A stretch of 64,000 bases of DNA from Desulfarculales bacterium UBA696 (GCA_002298995.1 DBMO01000077.1:1-64000), one strand, 5' to 3'; positions 42,704 to 51,455 are shown, counted from the stretch's first letter. Notes: generated by a model from the letters alone, not told the origin. Numbers and translations are program-made.

Positions 42704-43285
42704 ATGAACCTTCTTGACTGGATTCTTGCCGGGGCGGCTGCTTTCTCGGTGCTGCGCGGGATCGTTCGCGGCGCGGTCTCGCAAATATTCGGCATTCTCG
42801 GCATACTTGGCGGCTTTTTTGTCGCGGCGCACAAGTATGAGCAGGTCGGGGTCGAAATCCGCAATAATTTCCCCTCCCTTGCCGGCGCGGGGACCACAAT
42901 TGCCTTTATTCTGCTCTTCCTCCTGACCTGGCTGTGCATAGCGGTCGCCGGCTCGTGGATCGCGAAGCTGATGAGAAGAGCGGGGCTCGGGTTCGTCGAC
43001 CGAATCTGGGGCGGTATGATCGGATTTGGCAAGGCCCTGCTGTTCGCGGTCGTAGCCGTATCGATTCTTACCCTTTTCGGGACGAAGGAAAGCCCCCTTC
43101 TCGCCGGCTCCTTGCTGACGCCTTACATTAATGAGGTCACCGTCTTTTTACTAAAAATCGCCCCCGATAAGGTGCAGGATGAGTTTTCCAGGAAGCGGGA
43201 AAGCCTCAAAAACATACTGGAGAAGACATCGCTTCCGCTCAACCCCGCCACCGATTCCTCAAAAGACAATAAGGGCAAAAAGTGA
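42704..43285 (+). CDS. CvpA-family membrane protein
   Basis: A 193-residue protein with four helices in the first 125 residues and the family opening MNLLDWILAGAAAFSVLRG and GIVRGAVSQIFGILG. FVDRIWGGMIGFGKALL (about 96-112) is the second conserved block. The C-terminal 60 residues are charged and cytoplasmic or periplasmic. CvpA relatives are linked to colicin V production and envelope homeostasis, with molecular function unclear. It overlaps mazG by four bases. Divergent from phoH. Confidence 0.87.
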   Translation: MNLLDWILAGAAAFSVLRGIVRGAVSQIFGILGILGGFFVAAHKYEQVGVEIRNNFPSLAGAGTTIAFILLFLLTWLCIAVAGSWIAKLMRRAGLGFVDRIWGGMIGFGKALLFAVVAVSILTLFGTKESPLLAGSLLTPYINEVTVFLLKIAPDKVQDEFSRKRESLKNILEKTSLPLNPATDSSKDNKGKK

Positions 43286-43965
43286 AAGAAGAACCGGGCA
43301 GCCGCTGGGATAAGATGGCGGCATTATGGAATATAATCGTGCGCCTTCGCGGCGAATCGGGTTGTCCGTGGGACCGCAAACAAACGCCCGAGACGATCCA
43401 GACATACCTCGTCGAGGAGGCCCACGAAGGAGCCGCCGCGGTGAGGTCGGGAAAAGCGGCCGACGTTGCCGAGGAACTCGGCGACGTTCTCTTTATGGTC
43501 CTGTTTCTGGCATACCTGTACGAGGAAAAAGGCGATTTTACGCTCGACGAGGTCGTAGAGCGCATCAGTACGAAAATGATTCGCAGGCACCCGCATGTCT
43601 TCGGTGAGCTTAGCGTTGATACTGCCGATGAGGTAAAGGACAACTGGGAGAAAATCAAGGAAGAGGAGAAAAAAGAAAGCGGCAAGCTCCCCGAACCGAT
43701 TCCCGAATCCCTGCCCGCGTTGATTCGCGCCTACAGGATCGTCTCGCGCCTTGCCCAGAAGAAAAATGGAGGCTGGCACGATGTTGGACCGCGCATTCGG
43801 GATTTCTCCCGCAAAAGCCGTGAAATGGTTGATGCGCTAAGTTCCGGCGAAACCGTCTCTTCCGAGCTGATTGGCGACATCCTGCTGGAGCTGGTTATTA
43901 TCGCTCGAACCCAGGGCTATCGCGCCGAGGATATACTTCATCAAAGACTTCGAAAAGTTGAGTAG
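43282..43965 (+). CDS. mazG: Nucleoside triphosphate pyrophosphohydrolase MazG
   Basis: A 227-residue all-alpha NTP pyrophosphatase. The first MazG domain has GCPWDRKQTPETIQTYLVEE, the EExxE metal motif in VEEAHE and ExxD in EELGDVLFMVLF (about 24-75), then RRHPHVFGE. The second repeat (about 145-225) is partly degenerate (IGDILLELVIIAR). It is somewhat shorter than the E. coli protein (263). The enzyme removes non-canonical NTPs and affects ppGpp levels in E. coli. It starts at GTG four bases inside the cvpA-like gene. Confidence 0.93.
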   Translation: MKEEPGSRWDKMAALWNIIVRLRGESGCPWDRKQTPETIQTYLVEEAHEGAAAVRSGKAADVAEELGDVLFMVLFLAYLYEEKGDFTLDEVVERISTKMIRRHPHVFGELSVDTADEVKDNWEKIKEEEKKESGKLPEPIPESLPALIRAYRIVSRLAQKKNGGWHDVGPRIRDFSRKSREMVDALSSGETVSSELIGDILLELVIIARTQGYRAEDILHQRLRKVE

Positions 43966-44147
43966 ACTTTCACGCTCCAGACTGATTATGGAGAACACAA
44001 ATTCTTTTTATCCGGAGTGTTACAAATAATTGGCTAATAATATCTGAAATTCTGTCGATAACTTAAGCGGACTCTTCTCCGTGAATCCACATTCCGAGTC
44101 GAGCGCGCGCTGAACGGATCCAAAAAAATCAACGGGATTTTACCTTC

Positions 44148-45431
44148 ATGGACAAGGCCACTTTCAATACCGTAAATCCTTACTACCTCGATAACGTCAT
44201 GAAGGCGTCCGACAAGCACGAAGTAGTTGCAAGCGAGGACATACACAACGCAGCCGGGATGAAGCTGGTCGCGAAAGGGCAGCGAATTGACGAGGAGATG
44301 CGCGAGCGGCTCATCCGCTTCAAACTGCGACAGCCGCTTGAATGCAACCTCACGGTAAACGCCGGCGTAGGGCCTCAAGAGATATTGGCGCAGGTCGAGG
44401 CAACACTTGACAGGCTGAAGCCCCTTTCGGTCCTTTTCAAATCAAAAGGCTCCCTGAAAAAGGTCCTTTCGATCTTTAAAGACCTGCATTTCGACCAGAT
44501 GGGTTCACTGCTGCTCTCGATGCAAAGCGGAATCGAAACACTGCCGCACAGCGTGCTGGTGTCATTGCTGGGGGTTGGGCTCTCGATGGCTTGCAACCAG
44601 GGGACCGGTATGCTCGCAGAGCTGGCAATGGCCGGCCTCCTGCATGATGTCGGGGAGCTCTACATAAACCCCGAGTATCTCAAACCGCACCGTAAACTGT
44701 TTCCGGATGAATGGAAACATATCGCGGTGCACCCGCGAATAGGGCAAATGGTAATTGGGGAAATCGCGGAATGGCATCAGGCGATAGCGGTCGCGATCGG
44801 CGAACATCACGAACGGGCAAACGGATTCGGGTACCCGCGCAAACTTCTTGGCAAGCAAATAAGCGAACTTGGGAAAGTGCTTCTGACCAGTGAGGCCTTA
44901 AGCGGGATGCTGACCAAGGACAAACATCCCGTGAAGCGGGCTTTTCTCGGCGCGAAGCTGATCCCCGGCGAATATCCTTTTGAACTGGTTTCAATGATCG
45001 CATGTATTGCATCGGACGGCTGCGGGTGCGAACAAGGGCCTTGCACCGTACCCAGGCTCGCGGAACTTTTCGAGATCAGCGCGGGCATTGCCGAGGCGAT
45101 AGACACGGCCCTGGAAAACCTGGACCACGCCAGGCAGACAATAAGGTGCGGCTCTTCCTCGCTATCCTTTCTCGGCTATATTGACAAATACCTGCTAACG
45201 CTAAGAGCCACGATGGACCAGACGGGACTTTCGCCCAATTACCACGTGGACGAACTCAAGGACCAGGATTCGGAGCAGGATATATGCCGGGAGATGGAAG
45301 TGATGATTTTCGAAATCAAATGGAGGCTCGACGAAATACTGCGCCAGATAGCACTCCAGGAAAGTGAGCTGGAAGAGGGCCTGAAAAGCTACCTCAATGA
45401 TAATGTTGCTCCCAGTCTCACTTTGATCTGA
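44148..45431 (+). CDS. HD-GYP-like phosphodiesterase domain protein with altered motifs
   Basis: A 427-residue cytoplasmic protein. The N-terminal part (about 1-150) looks helical; the HD-GYP-like domain spans about 150-330. The HD pair is in LLHDVGELYINPEYL, where the usual HDxGK reads HDVGE; HHERANGFGYPRKL keeps HH and GYP but has Asn for the usual Asp of DGxGYP. Later there is a CGCEQGPC cluster (about 289-296). Canonical HD-GYP domains hydrolyse cyclic di-GMP. The substitutions make the activity uncertain. The last 14 bases overlap the convergent Rossmann gene. Confidence 0.78.
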   Translation: MDKATFNTVNPYYLDNVMKASDKHEVVASEDIHNAAGMKLVAKGQRIDEEMRERLIRFKLRQPLECNLTVNAGVGPQEILAQVEATLDRLKPLSVLFKSKGSLKKVLSIFKDLHFDQMGSLLLSMQSGIETLPHSVLVSLLGVGLSMACNQGTGMLAELAMAGLLHDVGELYINPEYLKPHRKLFPDEWKHIAVHPRIGQMVIGEIAEWHQAIAVAIGEHHERANGFGYPRKLLGKQISELGKVLLTSEALSGMLTKDKHPVKRAFLGAKLIPGEYPFELVSMIACIASDGCGCEQGPCTVPRLAELFEISAGIAEAIDTALENLDHARQTIRCGSSSLSFLGYIDKYLLTLRATMDQTGLSPNYHVDELKDQDSEQDICREMEVMIFEIKWRLDEILRQIALQESELEEGLKSYLNDNVAPSLTLI

Positions 45432-46128
45432 CAGGTCCCGCCAGTTCGAAGGCATCCAGCACGCCATGGCAGCGGCAGCTCGTGGCAAACAGATGCCTGC
45501 CCGGCTCGTCACCAATGACCGACAGCATCTCGTTTAGGCTTATCACCGGGTATCCTCCAACTCCGGGTGCCAGTTGCCAGCTCCTCAGGACCGCCGTCTT
45601 GTATTCCGGGATCGACAAGTTTCCAAACACCTCGAACAAATTGCCCTGCCTTGGTCTTCCTGTAGTGGTACAAATTTCATCGGGCTCGCTGCAGTAATCC
45701 GGACACATAAACGTCGCAAAACTGGCATAGACTGTTCCCGAAGAAGTGCGTATGGGATTTGGAACGAGGAGGTCGGCGCTTTCGGGAACCGCCAGCCTTC
45801 TGGCGGACCCACCGCGGTTGATTCGCCCGAGGAGCCATTCGAATCCGACGTGGACGGGCACGGCCGGAATGATCCAGATATCCTCCGGCAGTGTCGCTTC
45901 GACAATCGATGCGACCGAGTCCCTGACTTCGGCCGAAATTCCAAATTCCTGTCGGATTTTCTCCACCCTCTCGGCATCCTTATCGATAACTGTAATCCCG
46001 GCCTCGGGAAATCTGCGCACGAGCCTTTCCGCCGCCAGTCTGCCGAACCGGCCGGCCCCGAGGATGTGGATTTCACGCGGAGGGAAGATATCCGGAAAAA
46101 CCTCACGAGGTAGGTTGGTCTTTGACAT
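45418..46128 (-). CDS. Rossmann-fold nucleotide-binding protein (TrkA-N-like), cysteine-rich
   Basis: A 236-residue protein. REIHILGAGRFGRLAAERLV (about 18-37) is a dinucleotide-binding motif with ITVIDKDAERVEKI (about 46-59) carrying the acidic end of strand two, as in TrkA-N or precorrin-type domains. The C-terminal half has a cysteine set (CPDYCSEPDEIC, about 145-156; SCRCHG near 221) suited to a metal cluster. I do not recognise a characterised relative; similar conserved hypothetical proteins seem likely in Desulfobacterota. Starts at ATG 46128. Confidence 0.65.
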   Translation of the reverse strand: MSKTNLPREVFPDIFPPREIHILGAGRFGRLAAERLVRRFPEAGITVIDKDAERVEKIRQEFGISAEVRDSVASIVEATLPEDIWIIPAVPVHVGFEWLLGRINRGGSARRLAVPESADLLVPNPIRTSSGTVYASFATFMCPDYCSEPDEICTTTGRPRQGNLFEVFGNLSIPEYKTAVLRSWQLAPGVGGYPVISLNEMLSVIGDEPGRHLFATSCRCHGVLDAFELAGPVRSK

Positions 46129-46287
46129 ATTGTTTTTCCCGCTGCCGATCCATGCTAAAATAGAAAGATTAAGGAACTCTTTTTTGCAGCGGCCTCGCAC
46201 GCCCCGATGCCGCTGTTAATTATATTATCATTTGTGGTTGCCGCTTCCAGCCACGGCCACTAATTTTACTCGTATTCGGAATAGATT

Positions 46288-46683
46288 ATGAGCAATATCT
46301 TCGCAATTTTTGACAAAATCGCCGATGAGAAGATTCGGGAGGCAATGAGGCAGGGGGAATTTGACGACTTGCCGGGCAAAGGCAAACCTCTGAGCCTTGA
46401 GGACGATAGCCACCTCCCCCAGGACATCCGCCTTGCTCACAAGATATTGAAAAATGCCAACTGCCTCCCCCCGGAACTCGAACTGCGAAAAGAAATACTG
46501 TCTGTCGAAGAGCTGCTGGAGGGGGTAAAGGATACGAAGGAAAAGTACAGGCAGATAAAAAAGCTCAATTACCTCATAATGAAACTCAACATGACCCGCC
46601 GCACCTCGCTTACCATGGAAAAGAACCAGGTCTACTTCGACAAGATCGTCGACAAAATAGACTCGAAGAAGAAAGCTGATTGA
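46288..46683 (+). CDS. DUF1992 / DnaJC28-conserved-domain protein
   Basis: A 131-residue protein dominated by the DUF1992 domain: ADEKIREAMRQGEFDDLPGK and GKPLSLEDDSHLP (about 12-45), then VYFDKI at the end. It is soluble and helical. The family is widespread in bacteria and found in the human DnaJ homologue C28; its biochemical role is not established. It stands alone between divergent/convergent neighbours. Confidence 0.88.
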   Translation: MSNIFAIFDKIADEKIREAMRQGEFDDLPGKGKPLSLEDDSHLPQDIRLAHKILKNANCLPPELELRKEILSVEELLEGVKDTKEKYRQIKKLNYLIMKLNMTRRTSLTMEKNQVYFDKIVDKIDSKKKAD

Positions 46684-47040
46684 ATTTTGCGGGAGCAACG
46701 ACTGGTTGCCCCGGGGCTTAGCCCGCGCCCAATCAACCCGCATCAACCCGGATGCGCGACGCCGCATTAGTACAAGCCAGGGCACTGGTTTGTGCCTTGT
46801 TTCCCACCTTCCACATAAATTTCCCTAAAACTCGTAGAAGCGTTTCTTGATGATGGAGCACGGCAGGCCTGCATCCGCAGGGACCGGCTCCTTTTACGGC
46901 AGCTGTTCTTTTGGATTCAATCCAGGTGAATCGAGGTTGCGGACTTTTGCCTTGACAATCAATGCAGTTTGGACTGATAATTCAGTTAACACTGATTTAT
47001 CCTATTAACCTTATGCTGCTTACTCCCGAAAGGACGACGA
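46684..47040. other. Promoter region of the hgcC-like/arsM operon
   Basis: About 350 bases without a gene. A strong sigma-70 promoter lies at 46952-46981. Just after it, the sequence AGTTAACACTGATTTATCCT with TATTAACC shows repeated TTAAC elements that could be an operator; its regulator is unknown. Confidence 0.45.
46952..46981 (+). promoter_or_regulatory. Sigma-70 promoter of the hgcC-like/arsM operon
   Basis: Perfect TTGACA, 17-18 bases, TGATAAT. Transcription would start near 46988, about 50 bases before the ATG. Confidence 0.7.
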
Positions 47041-47310
47041 ATGAAAAATAAAGAACCCTGTTGCTCCCCTGAGGCCAAAAACTCCTGCTGCAAAGTAGAA
47101 TCCCTCATTACCGTCGATGAGCGGGGACAGATGGTGCTGCCAAAGGAGCTGCGCGCTAAGGCCAATATACGGGCAGGTGACAAAATGGCCCTTATCAGCT
47201 GGCTAAAAGACGGCGAAATTTGCTGTTTCACCCTTATTAAGGCCGATGCCCTGGCGGACCGCGTGAAGGAATTTCTCGGCCCCGTTTTGAAGGGAATGGA
47301 CTTCGAATAA
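47041..47310 (+). CDS. hgcC: HgcC-like AbrB-domain protein with cysteine pairs
   Basis: An 89-residue protein with an AbrB/SpoVT swapped-hairpin DNA-binding domain (about 20-66: VDERGQMVLPKELRAKANIR, then GDKMALISW). Three cysteine pairs, C7-C8, C16-C17 and C61-C62, suggest thiol-metal binding. This is the pattern of the HgcAB-associated protein HgcC, found in mercury-methylating anaerobes and often next to arsenite methyltransferases. hgcA and hgcB are not in the window. Its place at the head of an operon with arsM suggests a metal(loid)-responsive regulator of this operon, an inference. AAAGGA is six bases upstream of the ATG. Confidence 0.8.
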   Translation: MKNKEPCCSPEAKNSCCKVESLITVDERGQMVLPKELRAKANIRAGDKMALISWLKDGEICCFTLIKADALADRVKEFLGPVLKGMDFE

Positions 47311-47348
47311 GGCCCTTGGATTAATCTTGACGATAGGAGGAATTGCCA

Positions 47349-47516
47349 ATGGGATCCTTTCTCCTGCCGGCTTTTCTACTGGTGCTCAGTCTTCTCCTCT
47401 ATTTGGATGAACTGATGGATGAAAACCCCGACAGCCTGAAAGCCGCCATGTATGTGCCGGCGGTCATAGTGAGCTTTGTCTCGATTACCTTGAATCTCAA
47501 AAATGCAGCCGGTTGA
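47349..47516 (+). CDS. 55-residue two-helix membrane protein
   Basis: A short frame with AGGAGG eight bases before ATG 47349, ending at 47516. Sequence opens MGSFLLPAFLLVLSLLLYLD (one helix), has an acidic loop (DELMDENPD), and a second helix YVPAVIVSFVSITLNL. It lies between the HgcC-like gene (39 bases) and arsM. I do not recognise a family. Position suggests involvement in metal(loid) handling; the strong ribosome site makes translation likely. Confidence 0.65.
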   Translation: MGSFLLPAFLLVLSLLLYLDELMDENPDSLKAAMYVPAVIVSFVSITLNLKNAAG

Positions 47517-47566
47517 TGCCGGGCGGTAAGCCTGCTGGCACACGGCTCAACCCAGGGAGAATCATC

Positions 47567-48391
47567 ATGAAACCGGAAAAGACAAAAGAAATAGTTCGGT
47601 CCCGCTACGCTAAAGTCGCACTCGAAGGCAGTTCGTGCTGCGGGAGCTTGAACTCCTGCCGCGCAAAATCCGGCAATGAAATGAGCAAGGAAATAGGTTA
47701 CCGTGAGTCGGATTTGAATTCAGTACCCGAAGGGGCAAATCTTGGGCTAGGTTGCGGTAATCCGGTTGCGTTGGCGTCGCTGAAAGAAGGCGATTCCGTG
47801 CTCGACCTAGGCTCCGGAGCCGGCTTCGATGCCTTCCTCTCAGCCGGCCGCGCGGGAAATTCAGGAAAAGTGATCGGTGTCGATATGACCCCGGAGATGA
47901 TCAGGAAGGCAAAAGAGAATGCGCTGAAAGGCGGTTTCCAAAACGTCGAGTTCAGGTTGGGCGAAATCGAAGATTTGCCCCTTTCCGATGGCGAAGTGGA
48001 TGTTATTATCTCAAACTGCGTGATCAATCTCTCGCCCGACAAGAAGCAGGTGTTCAAGGAGGCGTTCCGGGTACTCAAACCAGGCGGGAGAATCATGATT
48101 TCCGACCTGGTGTTGCTAAAGGCTTTACCCGAAGCCGTCAGGCAATCCGTTGAAGCCTACGTCGGATGCATCGCCGGGGCCTTGCCGAAAGATGAGTATC
48201 TGACGACAATAAGGCAGGCCGGTTTCGAGAATGTTACCATAGTCGCGGAAGACCTTTACCCCGTTCAACTGGCTGTGAACGATCCTGTTGCCAAAGCTAT
48301 TTTCTCCGATACTTCCACCATTTCCGATTACGCGGAAGACATCTCAGAATCGGTTGCCAGCATTAAAGTAAGCGCAGTGAAGCCGGGCTGA
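47567..48391 (+). CDS. arsM: Arsenite S-adenosylmethionine methyltransferase
   Basis: A 274-residue class I methyltransferase. VLDLGSGAGFDAFLSA (about 78-93) binds S-adenosylmethionine; VIGVDMTPEMIRKAKENA and GEIEDLPLSDGEVDVIISNC follow. The thiols needed for arsenite are at C151 (SNCVINLSPDK) and C201 (YVGCIAGALP), with a further pair at C24/C25. ArsM methylates As(III) to mono-, di- and trimethyl forms. Start: ATG 47567 with GGGAG upstream; the frame extends 18 codons further without support. Third gene of the operon. Confidence 0.93.
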   Translation: MKPEKTKEIVRSRYAKVALEGSSCCGSLNSCRAKSGNEMSKEIGYRESDLNSVPEGANLGLGCGNPVALASLKEGDSVLDLGSGAGFDAFLSAGRAGNSGKVIGVDMTPEMIRKAKENALKGGFQNVEFRLGEIEDLPLSDGEVDVIISNCVINLSPDKKQVFKEAFRVLKPGGRIMISDLVLLKALPEAVRQSVEAYVGCIAGALPKDEYLTTIRQAGFENVTIVAEDLYPVQLAVNDPVAKAIFSDTSTISDYAEDISESVASIKVSAVKPG

Positions 48392-48428
48392 ACTGCATAT
48401 TTAGTTAACAACATCAGAGAGTGGCAAC

Positions 48429-50342
48429 ATGAAGACCATAAGCGCATGCACCCTGGATTGTCCCGATGCTTGTTCCCTTTTAATCAAGAGGGATCTGCAA
48501 GGCGGGATCAGTATCACGGGAAACCCTGATCATCCTTTTACGGCCGGGCTCGTCTGCAAAAAGATACATAACTTTCCAAGACGCCTGGGGAGTCCCAACA
48601 GGATATTGCAACCTCTTTTGCGGGAGGGCGCCTGCTGGAAGCCAATCTCTTGGGACGAGGCCCTGGACCTCTGCGCGGAGAAGATTCAGAGCAACCGCAA
48701 AGAGCCCTCTTCCATTTTGCATCTTTGGGCGGGCGGGTACAAAGGGATTTTGCACATGGCCCCGGCGCTCTTCTTTGGTGAGCTTGGAGCCGGCACCGGA
48801 CGGGGTTCACTTTGCAATGCAGCGGGCAACGCCGCCTGCAAAGCGGATTTCGGAGCAGGCGACACAAACGATCCGACGGACCTTCTCAAAGCCCGCGGAA
48901 TAGCCAATTGGGGCCGGGACCTTGAACGTTGCTCGATCCACCAGGCAGCACTGGTCCGGCGCGCCCGTAAAGCGGGAGCGCGGGTGCTCACAATCTCCCC
49001 CGGAGGCGACGAGAACGGGTCTTTCTCCGATAAAATTATAAGAATTCGTCCCGGAACGGACCGCTTTCTAGCGGCAGCGGTTATACGGCTCTTCCTGGAG
49101 CGGGAACAGGTTAAGGAATCCATCATCGAAAAGACGGGCAACTGGCCGGAATTCAAGACAGTCATTGAAAATCGTTCTTTCGATGAGCTTGTTCAAGCCT
49201 GCGGTGTTTCGCGGGAAGAGGTCCAATACCTTTTCGATTTTTATTCGCAACCAGGCCCCGTCGCCACATTGATCGGCTGGGGTCTCCAGCGCTACCTTTT
49301 CGGGGGCGAAAACGTCCGTTTCATAAATGCCCTGGCGCTCCTTTCCGGAAACGTGGGAATATCCGGAGGCGGTACAAGTTTCACTTTCTCCTCTGTTAGA
49401 AACTTCAACCGCTCCTGGGCGACTCCATCGAACCGTGCACCCCGTAGATCTTTCCCGATGCCGGTCATGGGCCGGGAAATCACGGACGCCGTGGATCCTC
49501 CAATCAAAATGGCCTGGATAAACTGCTGCAATATTATCAACCAGGCCCCGGAATCGACTCTTAGCGCAAAGGCTTTCGAAAATATCGAGTTCAAAGTGGT
49601 GGTGGATGCCTTTATGAACGACACCGCCGAAAGGGCTGACCTGGTGCTGCCCTGTGCGCTCATGCTCGAAAAGGAAGACATAGTTGGCTCGTCTCTTCAC
49701 AACTACGTAAACTACGCCGCGAAGGTTGCGGAACCCCCAGGCGAAGCCAGAACCGACTTCTGGATTGTCTCGGAACTCGGCAAAAGACTCGATCCGCCCA
49801 TACTCATGCCGGAGGAGGAGGAGGAGTGTCTTCGTTCATCGCTTGACTCCCCCTACCTGGAAACTTCGCTGGAAGAACTCCGGACCAGGGGGTTCGCGCC
49901 TGCAAAGCGTGGGATTGTCGCTTTCGAAGGAATGAAATTCGGCCACAAGGATGGAAAGTACCGCTTTCCGGAAGCGCTCAACACCGAGCCTCCTGTTCCG
50001 GCAGGCTACCCTCTGCGGCTTTTGACACTGATCCGCAAGGAGGCAATACATTCTCAAATCCTTCCCGAAGACCTCGATACAGAGCCTGTCGTGGCCATAT
50101 CGAATAAAAACCCGGTGCTCAGGACAATAGACATCAACCGCGAAGTGTTTCTCGCCTCTCCCCTTGGCAGGATCAAAGTCCGTGTGGAACTCGATCCGGA
50201 ACTTCATCCCGACGTAGTTGTTTACAGGCGCGGCGACTGGATGAAATCAGGTGGGGGTGCAAACCGGATCATCGAATCCAAGCTTACCGATATCGGCCAG
50301 GGGGCGGCTTATTACGCCCAGTATGTGAGAATCGAGAACTGA
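48429..50342 (+). CDS. Molybdopterin-dependent oxidoreductase with [4Fe-4S] cluster
   Basis: A 637-residue bis-MGD enzyme of the DMSO reductase superfamily. The N-terminal iron-sulfur motif is CTLDCPDACSLL with the fourth Cys at CKK (residues 7, 11, 15, 43). GYKGILHMAP, TGRGSLCNAAG (a possible metal-ligand Cys near 129), LIGWGLQRYLFGGENVRFIN and DLVLPCALMLEKED are superfamily blocks; the C-terminal MGD-binding domain has NPVLRTIDI-type sequence (about 559-567). It lacks a Tat signal, so it is cytoplasmic. It lies 37 bases behind arsM; a redox step on arsenic or another oxyanion is possible but the substrate cannot be read. Overlaps the 3' end of the convergent pseudouridine synthase-like gene by 59 bases. 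Confidence 0.85.
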   Translation: MKTISACTLDCPDACSLLIKRDLQGGISITGNPDHPFTAGLVCKKIHNFPRRLGSPNRILQPLLREGACWKPISWDEALDLCAEKIQSNRKEPSSILHLWAGGYKGILHMAPALFFGELGAGTGRGSLCNAAGNAACKADFGAGDTNDPTDLLKARGIANWGRDLERCSIHQAALVRRARKAGARVLTISPGGDENGSFSDKIIRIRPGTDRFLAAAVIRLFLEREQVKESIIEKTGNWPEFKTVIENRSFDELVQACGVSREEVQYLFDFYSQPGPVATLIGWGLQRYLFGGENVRFINALALLSGNVGISGGGTSFTFSSVRNFNRSWATPSNRAPRRSFPMPVMGREITDAVDPPIKMAWINCCNIINQAPESTLSAKAFENIEFKVVVDAFMNDTAERADLVLPCALMLEKEDIVGSSLHNYVNYAAKVAEPPGEARTDFWIVSELGKRLDPPILMPEEEEECLRSSLDSPYLETSLEELRTRGFAPAKRGIVAFEGMKFGHKDGKYRFPEALNTEPPVPAGYPLRLLTLIRKEAIHSQILPEDLDTEPVVAISNKNPVLRTIDINREVFLASPLGRIKVRVELDPELHPDVVVYRRGDWMKSGGGANRIIESKLTDIGQGAAYYAQYVRIEN

Positions 50343-51255
50343 GCCGGTGTAAGTTGAAGATACCAGTCAGCTCCAGTTCGGGGGGAGGAGGACAATGCAC
50401 CTCAAATTTTGATTTGTTTGCCGGGTGAGCTAAACAAAGGCGTTCTGCGTGCAGGAGGTAACCGGTTTCACCCGGAAGTGCCCCCAGACAGCTGATATTA
50501 CCTCCCGCCAGGTAGAGCGGATCTCCCACCAGCGGGAATCCGGCACAGGCGAGATGAATCCGGATCTGGTGGGGCCTTCCCGTCTCGATTCTCACCTCCA
50601 GAAGCGATGAATCCCCTCTGCGCTCCAAAACCCCTACCCTGCTGACAGCCCTTTTTCCCTCCGCACTGGCGCCGTGAACCGTCCCGAGCTTTGGATGCGG
50701 AACCGGTCCGATCCTGGCGTTTATGGTGAAGAAATCCACATCCGGCGATCCCACCGCGAGCGCCCGGTAGATTTTCGTGGCCTCGCCCCGGCGCAATGCG
50801 GCGCTGACATGAGAACGTGCCGGCGCGGTAAGTGCAAATAATACCACCCCGGAAGTTCCCCTCCCAAGGCGGTGAACGGGAGTGGCGGAAGGGTATTTTT
50901 TTCGCACCAGCGCAAGCAGCGTGTGTTCGAGGAACCCGCCGCCGGGAACTGTCGGGAGTCCGCAAGGCTTCGATACCGCCAGCAGGTCTTCATCTTCGTG
51001 GAGAACGGACCACGCAAGGGGCACATCCGGCTCATCCCAGGGGGGACGGCGCCAGACCAGCCGCTGCCCGTTTCTCAAAATGCTGTCGGGCGCGGCAGGC
51101 AGCTCATTTACTAACACCTCGCCCGCATCGAACCGCTCCCGCCACTCGTCCATCGTAGAGTGGCGATAGTTTTGGGTGAGATAGGCAAGAACGCTCAGGC
51201 CGCTTCCCCGATTATCTATTTGCTCGCGATACTCGAATCCACTATTTAGAGTCAG
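50284..51255 (-). CDS. RluA-family pseudouridine synthase-like protein, HRLGRGTSG variant, probable CTG start
   Basis: An RluA-type protein with an N-terminal S4-like part and a catalytic domain. The active-site motif reads HRLGRGTSG (codons CTT GGG AGG), so the catalytic Asp of HRLDxxTSG is Gly. ATKIYRALAVG, GRPHQIRIHLA and GDPLYL are normal family blocks. The first ATG (51153) cuts off homologous sequence: the open frame continues upstream as YRHST and further, without ATG, GTG or TTG, to a CTG at 51255 with AAAGG nine bases before it. The full reading gives 323 residues, the normal length. Similar HRLGRGTSG proteins are known from plants, so the variant is a subgroup and not decay. RNA target unknown. 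Confidence 0.78.
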   Translation of the reverse strand: MTLNSGFEYREQIDNRGSGLSVLAYLTQNYRHSTMDEWRERFDAGEVLVNELPAAPDSILRNGQRLVWRRPPWDEPDVPLAWSVLHEDEDLLAVSKPCGLPTVPGGGFLEHTLLALVRKKYPSATPVHRLGRGTSGVVLFALTAPARSHVSAALRRGEATKIYRALAVGSPDVDFFTINARIGPVPHPKLGTVHGASAEGKRAVSRVGVLERRGDSSLLEVRIETGRPHQIRIHLACAGFPLVGDPLYLAGGNISCLGALPGETGYLLHAERLCLAHPANKSKFEVHCPPPPELELTGIFNLHRLSSRFSHTGRNKPPPGRYR

Positions 51256-51446
51256 CGGGTTTTACCTTTCATCGGGTTTTGTTGCAGCGAATTTTGTCTT
51301 CCAGGTGCCGTTGCCCAAAATCGACCTTGCCACAACCGGTGCAAGACAGGAACTAGCGTGCCCACTGTACTGCACAATTGGTGCGCAGCAACCTTTTAGA
51401 TTATGTATATCCTGCGACAACCCGGTAAGTGTATCTTTTGCGGAGC

Positions 51447-51455
51447 TGATATAAT
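51447..51455 (+). promoter_or_regulatory. Extended -10 promoter of tex
   Basis: TGATATAAT is a perfect extended -10 (TGnTATAAT) 51 bases upstream of the tex ATG. No clear -35 is needed for this class. Confidence 0.6.
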
